64,000 bases of DNA, taken from positions 496,001 to 560,000 of the forward strand of contig NZ_JACYXL010000003.1 in NCBI RefSeq assembly GCF_014842995.1, in the 5' to 3' direction. The position numbers were made by a program, and so were the translations under genes. This document shows positions 54,333 to 63,006 of this stretch, in pieces (the stretch's first letter is position 1; every line of letters starts with the position of its first letter). The notes under the pieces are model-generated. The model saw only the letters and a list, made by a program, of their open reading frames with translations. It ran no database searches and had not been told where the DNA came from. This DNA is from Rhodanobacter sp. 7MK24 (lineage in GTDB: Bacteria > Pseudomonadota > Gammaproteobacteria > Xanthomonadales > Rhodanobacteraceae).

Positions 54333-54773
54333 ATGAATGAACGAACCGACCCGGTTGTACAGATACTCGACTCGTACAAGGCAGCCGTCTTTGCCAAAGA
54401 CGTCGACGCATTCGCAGCTCTCTATGACGATGACGTGCATGTCTTCGACATGTGGGGCACATGGTCGCTTCACGGCATCCAGTCGTGGCGAAACATGGCG
54501 GATGGCTGGTTTTCTTCCCTCGGCACCGAACGCGTTGTTGTTGATGTCAGAGATGCTCAATCCACTGTGGCCGGGGCGTTGGCCATTGGGCGCGCGATCC
54601 TTACATACACCGCGGTATCAGCCGAAGGGAAAGAGCTGCGATCGCTCAGCAACCGCATAACGATAGGGTTAAAGCGCTCCGACGAGTCATGGAAAATCTT
54701 CCACGAGCACACGTCCGCACCGATCGATCAAGAATCCTTGAAAGCCATACTGAACTATTCGGGTAACGACTGA
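54333..54773 (+). CDS. cassette gene 3: SnoaL/DUF4440-like protein
   Basis: The product is 146 residues with GGGAG seven bases before the ATG. The NTF2-like fold is shown by ILDSYKAAVFAKDVDAFAAL followed by YDDDVHVFDMWG, and RSLSNRITIGLKRSDESWKI followed by FHEHTSAPI. Such proteins bind or isomerise small molecules; the substrate is not evident. Cytoplasmic. The attC-like site 3 follows directly. Confidence 0.82.
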   Translation: MNERTDPVVQILDSYKAAVFAKDVDAFAALYDDDVHVFDMWGTWSLHGIQSWRNMADGWFSSLGTERVVVDVRDAQSTVAGALAIGRAILTYTAVSAEGKELRSLSNRITIGLKRSDESWKIFHEHTSAPIDQESLKAILNYSGND

Positions 54774-54822
54774 TTATTCATCCGAGCGGACGCCCTGTCG
54801 CCGCTTAAATCAAGCGTCGGAT
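54765..54822 (+). repeat. attC-like site 3
   Basis: TTATTCATCCGAGCGGACGC on the left and GCCGCTTAAATCAAGCGTC on the right are strongly similar to known attC arms. The stem CGGACGC / GTCGCCG is imperfect as expected. It overlaps the stop of gene 3 and ends where a spurious ATG (54821) for gene 4 lies. Confidence 0.7.
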
Positions 54823-54850
54823 GGCGGCGGCGAGATCGAAGGAGAATCCC

Positions 54851-55255
54851 GTGGCGAAGACGGAAATGATCCATGGCTCCTGCCGCTGCGGCATTGTTCG
54901 ATGGCGCTTCAAAGGAGTGCCCGAGTCAGCTACGGCGTGCAACTGCACCGCATGTCACCGCTATGGCGCGCTGTGGGCCTATGCTTATGAAGAGGAAGGC
55001 ATTGACGTCTCGGGCCCTACCCAAACCTACACGCAGGGAAGATGGGTCGTGTTTCATTTTTGCGCCGTCTGCGGCTGCGTGGCCTACTGGCGCGGTTTGA
55101 AGGACGACAACAATAGGCTGCGCCCCATGGGGGTCAACCTGCGGCTGGCCGACCTGGAGAGCGTTGCGCAGATTCCCATCGTCCGTCACGACGGGCTTGC
55201 CACTACGGATGACTTGCCACGAGACGGTCGATGCGTCGCTGACTATTGGTTTTGA
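54851..55255 (+). CDS. cassette gene 4: GFA/CENP-V family zinc protein
   Basis: The product is 134 residues from the GTG at 54851, chosen because AAGGAG lies six bases upstream; an ATG at 54821 falls in the attC site. The GFA fold has the zinc cysteines in GSCRCGIVRW, ACNCTACHRYGALWAY and FHFCAVCGCVAYW. The family includes glutathione-dependent formaldehyde-activating-like proteins, most of unknown reaction. Cytoplasmic. The following 378-base gap (55256-55633) holds attC-like site 4 and a hexamer repeat. Confidence 0.85.
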   Translation: MAKTEMIHGSCRCGIVRWRFKGVPESATACNCTACHRYGALWAYAYEEEGIDVSGPTQTYTQGRWVVFHFCAVCGCVAYWRGLKDDNNRLRPMGVNLRLADLESVAQIPIVRHDGLATTDDLPRDGRCVADYWF

Positions 55256-55352
55256 ATCGTTCTCCCTGTCATGGGCAGCATCTGGGGGACGCGGGAGGAT
55301 GTCGGGTAGACGGTGCTGCCTGCCCGTCGAGTTCTGCAATGATGATTCTGCC

Positions 55353-55411
55353 GCTTGCGCTTGCGCTTGCGCTTGCGCTTGTGCCAAGGCGAGGCAAGGC
55401 AAGGCAAGGCA
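55353..55411 (+). repeat. GCTTGC hexamer and GGCAA pentamer microsatellites
   Basis: GCTTGC is repeated four times exactly plus one imperfect copy (55353-55382), followed by about four units of GGCAA (to 55411). The two simple repeats abut attC-like site 4. In one forward frame (from ATG at 55339) the hexamer codes for a Leu-Ala run resembling a signal peptide core, but that frame of about 60 codons has no other support. Confidence 0.8.
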
Positions 55412-55468
55412 ATCATCTAATGCTTCGTTCAATGCGGATGGCTTCGCCACCGCTTAGCTCAGTCGCCA
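55412..55468 (+). repeat. attC-like site 4
   Basis: CTAATGCTTCGTTCAATG on the left and CGCTTAGCTCAGTCGCC on the right flank a near perfect hairpin GCGG(a)TGGC-ttc-GCCACCGC with a single bulged A, the extrahelical-base feature typical of attC. It is the best folded site of the array. Confidence 0.7.
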
Positions 55469-55633
55469 GCCACAGGAAGATGAGTCGTATCGGTCACAGG
55501 CAGGCATTCGACCGGGATTGATCGGGACATGTACCGATCCGAGTCCGTGCAGGCACGAGCACTGAAACGCCAGCCCGCGCAGTCGCGGGCTCTCGCACGA
55601 ACAGGCACCCAGAAATTCATCGTAGGAGCGACC

Positions 55634-56821
55634 ATGATGCGTATCTGCCTACTCGCCTTGCTGTTGTTCGCCGCTCCCCTCATGGCGCGCGAGCCCGGGG
55701 CACTCCCTGCGGGCAGTGCCATCGACCGGCAGGTCGAAAAGCTTATGGAGCACACGGGCGCCAGGGGCGTGGCCATCGCCGTCATCGACCGCGGCAAGGT
55801 GATCTACATCAAGGCCTATGGCGACCGGAACGCCAAGGGCGACCCGCTGCGTACCGACACGGTCATGTACGGCGCTTCGCTGACCAAGACCGTTTTTGCT
55901 TATACGGTGATGCGACTGGTCGACCAGCACCGCATCGATCTGGACACGCCGGTCGCCGCATATCTCGACAAGCCGCTCCCTGCCTACGACACCGAGGCGA
56001 TCTATCGGGACAAGTACGGTCCGTACAAGGACCTCGCCGACGACGAGCGCTGGAAGAAGATCACCCCGCGCATGGTGCTGACCCATTCGACGGGCTTCCT
56101 GAACTTCTATTGGCTTGAGCCCGACCACAAACTGCGCATCCATTTCGAGCCGGGCTCGCATTTCAGTTATTCGGGCGAAGGGATGATCCTGCTGCAGTTT
56201 GCGATCGAGAACGGCCGCAAGTCACAACACCTCGGCGTGGACGTCGGCGACCTCGTGCAGGAGAACGTGTTCGAGCCGCTCGACATGAAGCGCAGCTCGC
56301 TGATGTGGCGTGCCGACTTCGCCGGCAATCTCGCTGACGGCTGGAACGACAAGGGCGAGCCGCAGCCGCATGACAGGCGCTCGAAGGTCCGTGCCGCCGG
56401 CTCCATGGACACGACCATCGACGACCTCTCGAAGTTCGCCGCGGCTCTGGTGAGCGGCAAGGGCTTGTCACCCGCTTCGCGCATGGAGATGGTCAAGCCG
56501 CAACTGCACATCGGAACGCGGACGCAGTTCCCGACGGTCCAGAAGGACCTGCCTGTCGACCAGCAGCGCAAGGACCTGTATGCCGGGCTCGGCGTGGTCG
56601 TGTTCGATGGCCCGCAGGGGCACGGCTTCTTCAAGGGTGGCCATGACGAGCAGACCGGCAACACGCTTGTCTGCATCGAGGCCCATGAGCGATGCGTACT
56701 GATCCTCGCCAACGACGTGCGAGCCGAAGCCGGCTTTGCCGATCTTGTCCGCTTCATCCTTGGCGACACCGGTGTGCCCTACGAGTGGGAATACGGCGAT
56801 CAGGCGGGGAAGTCGAATTAG
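55634..56821 (+). CDS. cassette gene 5: secreted serine hydrolase (beta-lactamase class C fold)
   Basis: The product is 395 residues from MMRICLLALLLFAAPLMARE at 55634 (AGGAG six bases upstream), with a Sec signal cleaved near LMA-RE. The beta-lactamase/penicillin-binding fold has Ser82-x-x-Lys85 in GASLTKTVFAY, the second motif Tyr-Ser-Gly in HFSYSGEGM and the third near FKGGHDEQTGN. It is of the esterase/peptidase (EstB/PBP4*) type rather than a proven beta-lactamase. It acts in the periplasm. It is the largest cassette, and has its own ribosome site and probably promoter. Confidence 0.88.
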   Translation: MMRICLLALLLFAAPLMAREPGALPAGSAIDRQVEKLMEHTGARGVAIAVIDRGKVIYIKAYGDRNAKGDPLRTDTVMYGASLTKTVFAYTVMRLVDQHRIDLDTPVAAYLDKPLPAYDTEAIYRDKYGPYKDLADDERWKKITPRMVLTHSTGFLNFYWLEPDHKLRIHFEPGSHFSYSGEGMILLQFAIENGRKSQHLGVDVGDLVQENVFEPLDMKRSSLMWRADFAGNLADGWNDKGEPQPHDRRSKVRAAGSMDTTIDDLSKFAAALVSGKGLSPASRMEMVKPQLHIGTRTQFPTVQKDLPVDQQRKDLYAGLGVVVFDGPQGHGFFKGGHDEQTGNTLVCIEAHERCVLILANDVRAEAGFADLVRFILGDTGVPYEWEYGDQAGKSN

Positions 56822-56907
56822 AAGTGCGCTGGCGAGCCCTCGATATCGGGCCTATCTTCCAGTGCACGGCAACAGCGTCTGCGGTGCTTTTCTCGTGCAA
56901 TAAGGGC

Positions 56908-56964
56908 GGCAGTTCATATGAGCCGACGCCATTTCGCGGCGCGGATTGATTCAAACATCAAGCA
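56908..56964 (+). repeat. attC-like site 5
   Basis: CAGTTCATATGAGCCGACGCC on the left and GCGGCGCGGATTGATTCAAA followed by CATCAAGC on the right make a strong stem (CCGACGCC / GGCGCGG) with loop atttc. It lies 87 bases after the serine hydrolase stop; the rest of 56822-56979 holds no gene. Confidence 0.6.
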
Positions 56965-56979
56965 TTCCGAGGCTTCGCC

Positions 56980-57407
56980 ATGAAAGTGCAAATCCAAGAG
57001 CTCTTGGAAAAGGTCCAGAGCACCGCAGACTTCGGTTTCGTGCCGTTCCACTCGATCAACGATACGAATGCATCAACGATACGAATGCCCTGGGGGACAA
57101 TGCGCTTCATTGCGTCTGCGTCTGGGGAGATCTCGAAGCCGCCAAACTGCTCGTCGAAAGCGGCATCAATCTGCATCAAAAGGGCGAATTCGGCTTTACT
57201 CCACTTCGGGTAGCCTCCGACTTCGGGCACTCGGCCATCGTGGCGTACTTGCTTGCCGCAGGTGCAGATCCTTCGACACTCGATGCTCCGGAAGTCTTTG
57301 ATCACGAGGCCAATGCGAGACACATGAATTCGCTTGGCGAGCAAATCAAAGGACTGGAAGATCAAGTTGCGCATTGTGCTGCCGGCGCGCCCGGCAGCGC
57401 GGCCTAG
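56980..57407 (+). pseudogene. cassette gene 6: ankyrin-repeat protein disrupted by a 17-base duplication
   Basis: Translation from the ATG at 56980 gives MKVQIQELLEKVQSTADFGF and continues in frame to HSINDTNA. The 17-base unit atcaacgatacgaatgc at 57055-57071 is then duplicated at 57072-57088, which shifts the frame. After the second copy another frame continues as INDTNALGDNALHCVCVWGD and through two ankyrin-like units (GDLEAAKLLVESGINLHQKG, GHSAIVAYLLAAGADP) to a stop at 57405-57407. Removing one copy restores a single protein of about 136 residues. It is either a pseudogene or a slippage-controlled gene. Confidence 0.78.
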
Positions 57408-57495
57408 CTACGCGCTCGACCCTGCCTGCAGGGGCTGGCTGCCTGCTCGATCAAATTCTCCGGTGGCAAAAGCCGCGCAACTCAGGCGTTACGCG
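57401..57495 (+). repeat. possible attC-like site 6 at the array end
   Basis: GCCTAGCTACGC at the ankyrin gene stop and GCAACTCAGGCGTTACGC at the right end could be the outer arms of a last attC. The middle is long and weakly paired. The right end overlaps the tldD stop codon (57489-57491), which would mark the array boundary. Confidence 0.3.
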
Positions 57496-58928
57496 GCAGT
57501 CCCGCCCACCGTCATCGCATCGATCTTCAACGTGGGCTGGCCCACGCCTACCGGCACGCTCTGGCCGTCCTTGCCGCAGACACCCACGCCCTCGTCGAGC
57601 TTCATGTCGTTGCCGATCATGGAGACGCGGGTAAGCACGTCGGGGCCACTGCCGATCAGGGTGGCGCCCTTCACGGGAGCGGTGATCCTGCCGTCCTCGA
57701 TCAGGTAGGCCTCGCTGGCGGAGAACACGAACTTGCCGTTGGTGATGTCCACCTGGCCGCCGCCGAAGTTGGGGGCATAAAGACCCTTCTTCACCGAACG
57801 GATGATTTCCTCCGGCTCGTGGCTGCCGCTGCGCATGTAGGTATTCGTCATGCGCGGCATCGGCAGCGCGGTGAAGGATTCGCGACGGCCGTTGCCTGTA
57901 GGTGCCACGCCCATCAGGCGTGCGTTGAGCTTGTCCTGCATGTAGCCCTTGAGGATGCCGTCCTCGATCAGCACGGTGCAGTTGGTCGGCGTGCCTTCGT
58001 CGTCCACGCTGAGCGAGCCGCGGCGACCGGGCAGCGTGCCGTCGTCCACCACGGTGACGCCGGGCGCAGCCACGCGCTGGCCGAGGCGACCGGCGAAGGC
58101 GGAGCTGCCCTTGCGGTTGAAGTCGCCCTCCAGGCCATGGCCGATCGCCTCGTGCAGCAACACGCCGGGCCAGCCGGGACCGAGTACCACGGTCATCTGG
58201 CCGGCAGGGGCATCGACGGAATCCAGGTTCACCAGCGCCTGGCGCACTGCCTCATCGGCGAAGGCCAGTGCGCGGCCGTTCTCGATCAGCTCGCGGTAGC
58301 CGTAACGGCCGCCGCCGCCCGCATAGCCTTGCTCGCGGCGGCCGTTGGCCTCGGCGATCACCTGCACGTTGAGGCGCACCAGCGGACGCACATCGGCCGC
58401 GAGCGTGCCGTCGGAGGCGGCGATCAGCACGGTGTCGATCGTGGCGGCGATGCTGACGATGACCTGGGTAATGCGCGGGTCGCGCGAGCGTGCGTAGGCG
58501 TCCACCTCACGCAGCAACGCAATTTTGTCCGGATTGGGCAGGCTTTCCACCGGGTCGATGGCCGGATAGAGCTGCCGCGCGTTGCCCAGCGCTAGCGGCT
58601 GGCCGGCACCGCGACCATCCTGCGCGATGGCGCGCGCGGCCCTGGAAGCTTCCAGCAGCTGCGGCAGCACGATTTCGTCGGAATAGGCGAAACCAGTTTT
58701 CTCGCCGGAAATCGCGCGCACACCCACACCCTGCTCGATGGAATGGCTGCCGTCCTTGACGATGCCCTCCTCCAGTGTCCACGACTCGCTGCGCGAGTGC
58801 TGGAAATACAGGTCGGCGGCATCGATGGACGGCCCCATCAATTGCGCGAATACGCGCTCCAGGTCGCCAGTGGCGAGTCCGCCGGGGGTAAGCAGCCGGC
58901 TCTGGGCCTGGGCGATCAGGGAATCCAT
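57489..58928 (-). CDS. tldD: metalloprotease TldD
   Basis: The product is 479 residues, the usual length. The zinc motif [12 protein letters not shown] (HExxxH) lies in [16 protein letters not shown]. The conserved C-terminal region includes [20 protein letters not shown] and [20 protein letters not shown]. TldD with TldE trims leaderless or modified peptides such as microcin precursors and CcdA antitoxin. No tldE is adjacent here. It follows yhdP by 67 bases on the same strand, the order seen in enterics. Confidence 0.96.
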   Translation of the reverse strand: MDSLIAQAQSRLLTPGGLATGDLERVFAQLMGPSIDAADLYFQHSRSESWTLEEGIVKDGSHSIEQGVGVRAISGEKTGFAYSDEIVLPQLLEASRAARAIAQDGRGAGQPLALGNARQLYPAIDPVESLPNPDKIALLREVDAYARSRDPRITQVIVSIAATIDTVLIAASDGTLAADVRPLVRLNVQVIAEANGRREQGYAGGGGRYGYRELIENGRALAFADEAVRQALVNLDSVDAPAGQMTVVLGPGWPGVLLHEAIGHGLEGDFNRKGSSAFAGRLGQRVAAPGVTVVDDGTLPGRRGSLSVDDEGTPTNCTVLIEDGILKGYMQDKLNARLMGVAPTGNGRRESFTALPMPRMTNTYMRSGSHEPEEIIRSVKKGLYAPNFGGGQVDITNGKFVFSASEAYLIEDGRITAPVKGATLIGSGPDVLTRVSMIGNDMKLDEGVGVCGKDGQSVPVGVGQPTLKIDAMTVGGTAA

Positions 58929-58995
58929 GGGTCTTTAGTGTCGATGCGGTGAGAGTCGTAAGAATGGGGGCGCAACGCGTGAAATCAAAGCCGTG

Positions 58996-61900
58996 TCAGC
59001 GACCGGTCGAGGACGCCGCGGCGGGCAACGCCTGCGACGGATCGCGCAGCGGCATCGTGATGGCGGGACTGGACGACGACGCGGCGGGCAACAAGGGCGG
59101 TACGGTCACGGGGGCCGATGCGGCGGGCACATCGTTCTTCTCCACCAGGGTCATCACCGGTTTGTCCCAGCTGCCGGTGACGTGATAGCGGTAGCGCGTA
59201 CTGGCGATCTTGTTGAGGCCCTTGCCCAGGATGCCCTGCACGGCCAGGCCTGCGGCGGCGCCCACCGGACCGCCCACCACCGCGCCGATGACCGGCAGGC
59301 TGTTGCCGATATGCGGAGTCGCCTGCACGTACTGGTCGTAGTCCTTGGCGCGCAAACCGGTGCGACCGGTGATGCTGATCTGCACGGCCGGCCCCTTGAT
59401 GGCCAGGTTGTTGGTGGTGGCATTGCCGTCGGCGAGCTGGAAATCGCCCTTGATCGAATCGAAGCCGAGGCCCTTGCCGAACACGTCGCCGAAATCCAGC
59501 GTCAGGCGGCGCGGCAATTCGGCCAGCGAGATGAGGCCGAACAAACGCCCCATGCCGGGCGCCACTTCGGGGATACGCCCATCGCTGACGTCGACAGCCA
59601 GCGTGCCGGTGGCGTTGGCGAGGCTGAAGGCGGAGGGGGAGCCAGGCCAACTCGCGTCCAGTTGGTCTTCCGTCTTGCCGCCGTTGACCAGACCGGTGTA
59701 GCCGAACGCGGCAAGCATCTTGCCGAGGTCGTCGGCGGCGAAGCCGATGTGCATGCGGGTGTGGCTGTTGGCAGGCGTGCCGTTCCAATCGCCGCTGCCG
59801 GTGATCTGCACGCTGGGCGACAGCGCGCGCAACTGGTCGATGTGCATGCCTTGCGTCGTGGGCCAGGTTTCCAGCCGGGCCTCGCCCAGCTTGGCGTCGC
59901 CGAAACTCAATTCGCCCACCCACAGGTGCAGCGGCGGCAGCGCGGCGGGATTGATGCCGGTGTTGGCGGGATCTTCGACGGGCTGGTTGGCGGCTGCCTT
60001 GCCGGCAGGTGCAGGCGGGTTGGGCCAGTGCAGATGGGTGAGACGCGCGGTGATGCCGCGTTTGTCGAGATCGTTGTCGGGCACGGTGAAGCGGCCTGCC
60101 AACGCCGCGCCGTCCACGTCCACCTGCAAATGGCCGACGGCTGGCGTGGCCTGCAAAGTCATCGCGCCCAAGGGGTGGTCGAACCACTCGGCGTGGTCGG
60201 TGCTCACGTCCACGCTTTCCAGCGCGGGGCCGCTGCTCGTACCCGCTGCGCTACTCGCACCCACTGCGCTACTCGTGCTGCCTGCGCTGCCCGTGGCGGC
60301 GCCGCTGTTGCCGGAGGTGAGGGCGACGGCCTGCTGCACCCAGCCGGTCACGTCCAGCTTGGCCGCATGACCGCGGATGCGCAGACCTTGCGCGGGCAGC
60401 TCGGCGGGCATCTGCGTACCGAACGCCAGCGTGCCGGCCAGCGGCTTGCTGCCATCCGCCAGGCGCAGATGGCCGCGCGCCTGCTCGCCCAGCTGCACCT
60501 TGAGATCGGCGCCGCTCACCGGCAGTGCCAGCACGAGATGCAGCGGCAACGCGGTCGCGGCGTCCTTCTTCAGCGGCACCGGCACCTTCAACACCATGCC
60601 GGTCAGCGTGGAGTCGATGGTGAGGGTTTGCGCCAGTTCGCCGCCATCGGCCGGCGCAGCGAGGTTGAAACCGATGTTGAAGACGCTGCGGCCCTCGCCC
60701 AGCGGCGCCAGCCAGTCCAGCGAGGGATAGCCGTTGGTGATGTCGGTCAGGCTGTAGATGCCGCTCAGCTTCGCCGCCACCACGGTATTCGGATTGCCGG
60801 TCGCGCCGGCAATGGCCAGGTCCAGCGTGGAGGGCTGGCCGTGTGCACTGCCGTTCAATGGGCCGGCATGGAAGCCCTTGCCGTCGAAGGTGGCCGGACC
60901 GTTGAGCTTGTCGAGCTTGAGGCTCCAGTCCTCGTCGTTCACGTCCACATCGTTCAATTGCGCATTGCCAGCGAGCTTGAAGTTCTGCGGCGCGCCCAGC
61001 GGCAACGAGAGATGGAAGTCGAAGCTGCCGCTGCCGCCCAATGTCAGCTTGGCCAGCTGGTCGGCCTGCTTGCTCGCGATGGGGCTCTTCAGCACGAAGC
61101 CCAACAGGTCGGCGCCGTTGCCATGGCCATCGACGTTGAGATCCAGCGTGCCGTTGGCGAATTCCGGGATCAGCGCCACCACCTTGTCGGCCTTCACGCC
61201 GAGCGACTGCCCGGTATCGGCCTGCACCAGCATGCCGCTGTCGATGAAGCTGGCGATGGCGTGGACACCGGTGGCCTCGGGCCAGTCGGCGGCGTAGCGG
61301 AAGCCGAGGCCGCTGATTTCGGCGCGCGCTTCGAAACGACCTTCGTTGTGCTGGAACGGCCAGTCCCTGAGGTCGCCACGTACCAGCGCTTCGGCGTGGT
61401 CAATACTGCCGCCGACCAGCGCACGATCCAGCCATGCCACGGTAGGCGGCGGCATCACATTGACCGGCCAGAACAGCTTGGCGGCAACGACGTCGGCATG
61501 CGTCAGGCTGGTATAGATGTCGAGGAACGGCGGACCGCCGGCGTCATGCAGGCGAATCTCGCCGCGTGCCTGGCCGCCGTAACCCTGTCCCTCGAAATCC
61601 AGCGCATCGACGCCGACATGCCAGTCGTCGTCCGCATGCCAGAACGCCAGCGTACCGGCCACGTTAGACATGACGAAGGGTTGGCGGAACACGTGCGTGG
61701 CGCGTACCGTCGTCGCCTGTGCGGGCAGCTCCAGCGATACCGCCTCGCTGTCGCCGCGCAACGTGCCATCGAGGCCGTCCACGCCGGGCAGCGTGCCGAC
61801 CGGATCGATGGCAAGACCGCTGAACGTGGCGCCCAGGCGCTGCAAGCCGCCGGCCTGCGACCATGCCAGCGACACGTTGTCGAACTTGCCGCGTGGCCGC

Positions 61901-62979
61901 CCGCCGCCCAGCCATGCGGCCAGCGCGGGCGACAGTTTGGGAGCGAGACCCAGCCAAGGCATCAACGGCGCGATCTGCAGGTCGCGCGCAGCGGCCTGCA
62001 CGGAGAGCCGAGGCGTGCCGGGATCGTGCAGCCACACCGCAAGCGCACTGCGGTCGTCGCCAGCCCAGCGCAGTTCATAACCATTGGCAGTGCGCGTGAG
62101 TTCGGCCTCGCCATGCAGCGCGGGTACCTCGGCACTCCCGTTCGTGCCGGTGATGCGCATGCCGTCGAGATCGAAGCGGCTGAGGTTGCGCACCACCTTG
62201 CCCTGCTTCCAGTCCAGCCATGCGGCCACGTCGCCCTTGCCGCCCTGCACGGTGTAGCCGCCCAGATCCACTCCTGCAAACAGCGCGGCGAGGTCGAGCT
62301 GCCGCCCCGACAGCCACACCCTGCCGCTGCTGCCGTCGTCGCGGAAATCTCCTGCACCGTGCAGCACGCCCGGCGCACCCTCGCGGCGCAGCAGCGCGCC
62401 GACGCGGATGTGGCTGCCCCGCCGGCTGAGCCGCAGTTGACTGGCGATCAGGCTGTAATGCTTGCCGCTGGCCTCCTCGGTGATGTCGAGCCGCAGATCG
62501 TCCAGCCACAGTTCCACCGAGAGCCGGCCGAAACCGGGCTGCTGCGAACTGCCGCCGGTGCCGAGGCCGTTGACGTGCCAGCTGCCGTCCCTGGCGTGAC
62601 TGAGGTCGAGCTGCAGGCCGTGCGTGCGCAGGTTCAGCAGGTGCCGCGTGGGCAACCAGCCGCCAAAATCGATCTGCAATTCGGATTCGGGAATGTGGAT
62701 GGTCTTGCCTGCGCCCCCCGGCGGCACGCCCACGGTGACATCGCGCAGCACGAACCGCGGACCGGAGCCGCTCCATCCGCTTTGCAGCGAGGCGAAGCTG
62801 ATCGGGCGCTCCAGCTTCGCGGACAACTCGCGCGCCACCCACTCGGGATGCCGTGCCACCAGCGGCACCAGCAACTGCGCCAGCGCCATCAGCACGGCCA
62901 GCGCGATCACCGCGATGCCGGCGAACCAGCCCAGTGCGAGCGCGACAAAGTGCAGCCGCCGCTGCCAGCCGGCGTTCAT
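58996..62979 (-). CDS. yhdP: YhdP (AsmA-like lipid transport protein)
   Basis: The product is 1327 residues: an N-terminal anchor helix (LGWFAGIAVIALAVLMALAQ), then a long periplasmic body of beta-rich AsmA-like/DUF3971 repeats, ending in the AsmA-like C-terminal domain (FGKGLGFDSIKGDFQLADGN). It is thought to bridge the periplasm and move phospholipid toward the outer membrane. It lies between rng and tldD, a conserved neighbourhood. An Ala-Gly-Ser rich insert (AATGSAGSTSSAVGASSAAG) near 920 may be a flexible linker. Confidence 0.95.
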   Translation of the reverse strand: MNAGWQRRLHFVALALGWFAGIAVIALAVLMALAQLLVPLVARHPEWVARELSAKLERPISFASLQSGWSGSGPRFVLRDVTVGVPPGGAGKTIHIPESELQIDFGGWLPTRHLLNLRTHGLQLDLSHARDGSWHVNGLGTGGSSQQPGFGRLSVELWLDDLRLDITEEASGKHYSLIASQLRLSRRGSHIRVGALLRREGAPGVLHGAGDFRDDGSSGRVWLSGRQLDLAALFAGVDLGGYTVQGGKGDVAAWLDWKQGKVVRNLSRFDLDGMRITGTNGSAEVPALHGEAELTRTANGYELRWAGDDRSALAVWLHDPGTPRLSVQAAARDLQIAPLMPWLGLAPKLSPALAAWLGGGRPRGKFDNVSLAWSQAGGLQRLGATFSGLAIDPVGTLPGVDGLDGTLRGDSEAVSLELPAQATTVRATHVFRQPFVMSNVAGTLAFWHADDDWHVGVDALDFEGQGYGGQARGEIRLHDAGGPPFLDIYTSLTHADVVAAKLFWPVNVMPPPTVAWLDRALVGGSIDHAEALVRGDLRDWPFQHNEGRFEARAEISGLGFRYAADWPEATGVHAIASFIDSGMLVQADTGQSLGVKADKVVALIPEFANGTLDLNVDGHGNGADLLGFVLKSPIASKQADQLAKLTLGGSGSFDFHLSLPLGAPQNFKLAGNAQLNDVDVNDEDWSLKLDKLNGPATFDGKGFHAGPLNGSAHGQPSTLDLAIAGATGNPNTVVAAKLSGIYSLTDITNGYPSLDWLAPLGEGRSVFNIGFNLAAPADGGELAQTLTIDSTLTGMVLKVPVPLKKDAATALPLHLVLALPVSGADLKVQLGEQARGHLRLADGSKPLAGTLAFGTQMPAELPAQGLRIRGHAAKLDVTGWVQQAVALTSGNSGAATGSAGSTSSAVGASSAAGTSSGPALESVDVSTDHAEWFDHPLGAMTLQATPAVGHLQVDVDGAALAGRFTVPDNDLDKRGITARLTHLHWPNPPAPAGKAAANQPVEDPANTGINPAALPPLHLWVGELSFGDAKLGEARLETWPTTQGMHIDQLRALSPSVQITGSGDWNGTPANSHTRMHIGFAADDLGKMLAAFGYTGLVNGGKTEDQLDASWPGSPSAFSLANATGTLAVDVSDGRIPEVAPGMGRLFGLISLAELPRRLTLDFGDVFGKGLGFDSIKGDFQLADGNATTNNLAIKGPAVQISITGRTGLRAKDYDQYVQATPHIGNSLPVIGAVVGGPVGAAAGLAVQGILGKGLNKIASTRYRYHVTGSWDKPVMTLVEKNDVPAASAPVTVPPLLPAASSSSPAITMPLRDPSQALPAAASSTGR

Positions 62980-63006
62980 CGGGGGGCCACGGCCATGGCG
63001 ACTGGG

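Larger units (their letters stand above)
53543..57495 (+). other. integron-like gene cassette array without visible integrase
   Basis: Six small genes in the same orientation, unrelated to each other and with lower G+C than the flanks, are each followed by an imperfect palindrome of about 55-60 bases. The palindromes share TTCATCC-like left boxes and GCTTAA-TC-like right boxes. This is the layout of an integron cassette array. No tyrosine recombinase of the IntI type is encoded in the window, so it may be a cluster of attC sites lacking integrase (CALIN). Confidence 0.7.

Noticed and set aside
55339-55521. Small gene with a Leu-Ala signal-like start in the hexamer repeat
   Set aside because: The hydrophobic run comes from the simple repeat, there is no ribosome site, and the frame crosses the attC-like site.
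55634-56821. True beta-lactamase resistance cassette
   Set aside because: The fold and SxxK motif are present, but the second and third motifs are not those of class C beta-lactamases, so esterase or peptidase is more likely.
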